Translations under genes and position numbers: made by a program
In this document: positions 32,585-34,570 of the stretch, one piece after another
How the letters are laid out: each line of letters opens with the position of its first letter
Position numbering within the stretch: position 1 is the first letter of the stretch
Assembly (NCBI GenBank): GCA_021307315.1
Contig: JAJSPD010000174.1
Span: forward strand, 1-34,570
Origin: Bisporella sp. PMI_857
Taxonomy: Eukaryota > Ascomycota > Leotiomycetes > Helotiales > Helotiaceae
Length of the DNA: 34,570 nt
Direction: 5' to 3'
The notes under the pieces: model-generated
The model's database searches: none
Told to the model about the DNA's origin: nothing
The model's input: only the letters and a program-made list of their open reading frames with translations

Positions 32585-34342
32585 CTATAGCGCTGGCGCT
32601 TCGACCATCCGCGCCAGTTTTGGCTCTGGCTCTGGCTCTGGCTCAGGCTCATCTTGCGCAGCACTCTTACGCTTCCGACCACGTTTCCCCCCACTCTTTG
32701 TAACCTCTTTCGCAACACGCGCTACTTCTGACTCCGCCTCCGCCTCTGCCTCTGGCTCATCCGCCTCTAGCGTAGCACTTTTCCGCTTCCGACCACGTTT
32801 TCCCTTGCCTTTTATGACCTTTTTCGCAGCACGCGTTGCTCGTGCCACCTCGATGTCCTTAAAGCTCATTACCTTCGCCTTCCTTAGTACGACTGACTTG
32901 GTCGATCGGCGAACTTTGGCCTTGTTGTTCATTTTGGTTAAGAGTTGATTTCGGTCATCGAGAAAGGCACATTAGGCAATGGACATTTAAGCGGCATTAG
33001 CAAGCTTTTGTACATGCCTCTGTAAGCGCGGTATACCCGTCTTATTAAGCGTAAAAGCATCTTGTTTGATTATATTATACAGCGACGCAAAAGCCTCTGC
33101 TGACACTAGCGTTACAAGCGTTTGTAGTACTTCGTTTTGATGACAAGAACCCACTTTTATCTTATCGGCTCCCGAAACAGTTGATTGAGCGAGGGGTTTC
33201 GGTGTAATTCGAAGTACTTTGTCTGAGTTAAATAGAAACAAACTACTCGCAGTTTATGCAGCGGCGATATTTCTTTTCGTAAACGCTTTTTCTTTCGCAA
33301 AGCTATACAAAGAAGTAAAATGTTTTTTACTAACAGTACTTGCACTTTCTCGTAACAGTCGATCAGCTTCGTTGCGGTAAGCTGCTTTCAATAGTGCAAA
33401 AACTCCGACATTACAGGGCTAAAGCTTGTAGGAAGTGTAGAAAAGAAAGCGACACAAAATAATGTTGTTTTCGAAACAAAACTTTAAAACTTCGAGAGTT
33501 TCGTGCGTTTTAAAGCCGTTACAAATCAGCACTCGTAGTTTTTAGTTAGTTTGTTTTTTAGTTTAAGGATTAAACACACGCTTAAACTATTCCAAGCTAA
33601 TTTTGGAGTTAGTATACCCAGATTCGGAGTATACGTAGTGCTATCCAAAAGTAAAGAATGTTGTCCAGTTGCTTCGATGGGTAATAGCTGGCCAAATAAT
33701 TATAAGTAACAAAAACCTACCGTTTGCACTAATGCACTCGATAGCGGTTACTATCGTTCGCTTGACGCCTGCGCTTTTATAGTCTTGTGGGTCGTTTTTA
33801 CTTATAAAGACTTTAACGGAGCCGAGCATATATAACATGACTTTTGTCTTGTTCATATTATAGATATTCTCTGGCAAAATAGCCGGATTTTGTAATACTT
33901 TTTTAATTACTTTAAACTAGTGTACTATTTTATTATAGATATTGTTTTCATAGCGTTTTTAGTCCATCGCTTTTACTCGTCGTGATATAAGTGCTGAATA
34001 ACGCTTCTGGAAGCTTTAAGCCCAGTTTTTGCCCGGAGGCTTGATCGATTTATTCGTTATAAAACGCTGGCGAGCAATACTAAAAGCGAGAAAAAGTAGA
34101 AACTTGATTCGCACAAAATTCCCGAAGTCACTTATTAGTTGCAAATACTTTTCAAGGGCTTTCTTTTTTGACGAAGTGAAATATTGTTGACTTTAAGCTT
34201 TCTTTTCTTTCGAGCGCTGCTTATAATTACGATAATAAAAAGTAGTTAAAGGGACTTTGCTGCGTTTTGATCTGGCATCGTATGTTTGAGGCTTTTTCGG
34301 CAAGGAGGCCTTTGCAAGGGCTTTACTGGCACGGTCGCTCAT
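32585..34342 (-). pseudogene. pogo/Fot1-type DDE transposase, decayed in its 5' and middle parts
   Basis: The minus-strand start is the ATG at 34342 (MSDRASKALAKASLPKK). After several stops the catalytic region is readable at 33641-33900: PENIYNMNKTKVML (DE changed to NK), GVKRTIVTAIECISANGR, IIIWPAITHRSNWTTF. Then come RITPKPLAQSTVSGA and RLQRHVQKLANA (33241-32987). A basic tail at 32932-32585 has KVRRSTKSVVLRKAKVMS followed by two copies of KRGRKRKSA, each trailed by acidic Glu-Ala or Glu-Pro repeats. This order fits fungal DDE_1 (Fot1) transposases. The tail is open and GC-rich, while the rest is AT-shifted with W-to-stop changes. Terminal inverted repeats were not found. Confidence 0.85.
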
Positions 34343-34570
34343 AAGGCATTACCTCCGTACTTCTTACATAGAGATAAAAATGGGGATTGGAAACGACTGA
34401 GTGGCAACTTCGTACGTGGCTGCTTGTAGAAGCTTCTAGAAGAACGCTACACTTTCACGTGATATATATATATATAATGCGTAATAAAATACGACTAGCC
34501 TGGCTATGTATACAATATTGGGTAGAGGTGATAAATCCTTCCTCGCTTAAATTCTTGGCGTTTGTATACT
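34343..34570. other. Upstream flank of the pogo transposase, AT microsatellite
   Basis: No gene. A (TA)n run lies near 34463-34477 (gatatatatatatataatg). The element's outer end is presumably here or beyond the window edge. Confidence 0.4.

Noticed and set aside
1..34570. tRNA, rRNA or other RNA genes
   Set aside because: I looked for cloverleaf-like and conserved rRNA segments by eye and found none that I can support.

Overview
The window looks like nuclear DNA of a filamentous ascomycete (Pezizomycotina). The genes are broken by introns of 45-88 bases with GT-AG ends. Heterokaryon-incompatibility families (HET, HeLo, HET-s-type amyloid motif) are present. A block of roughly 14 kb is AT-rich and full of wrecked transposons, as expected after repeat-induced point mutation (RIP). 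No species is named because nothing here fixes one.

Layout. (1) 1-7632, gene-rich and mostly intact: a HET-domain gene (+); a short RIP-like scarred copy of its own HET motif region just downstream; a four-exon protein kinase gene with a large uncharacterised N-terminal region (-); and, divergently from a shared 520-base spacer, a five-exon gene whose product has an N-terminal helical bundle, a brace-like helix, a pseudokinase and a possible Sel1-like tail. That is the architecture of MLKL. (2) 7633-21971, repeat island: an AT-rich relic, a degraded Ty3/gypsy element with both LTRs, three unrelated solo LTRs nested in its front half (each with a perfect 5-base target duplication), and two hAT elements, one nested in the other with a perfect 8-base duplication. 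The outer hAT cuts off the 3' end of a DOMON/cytochrome b561 gene. (3) 21972-31735: that truncated DOMON gene, an intact two-exon beta-lactamase-fold gene, a PTH11-like receptor fragment, a very long broken gene of unknown function, an FMN-dependent alpha-hydroxy-acid dehydrogenase pseudogene and a second broken unknown gene converging on it. (4) 31811-34342: a frameshifted het-s-like gene (HeLo domain plus HET-s-type amyloid motif) and a decayed pogo/Fot1 transposase.

How the parts may work together (inference). HET, kinase plus MLKL-like pseudokinase, and HeLo/HET-s proteins all belong to fungal cell-death and non-self-recognition repertoires. The divergent pair at 2636-7632 has the logic of an upstream kinase and a membrane-targeting executioner, like RIPK3/MLKL. 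I consider it the most interesting system here. The het-s-like gene at the other end is dead, and most of what lies between is decayed, so the window reads as a turnover-prone accessory region.
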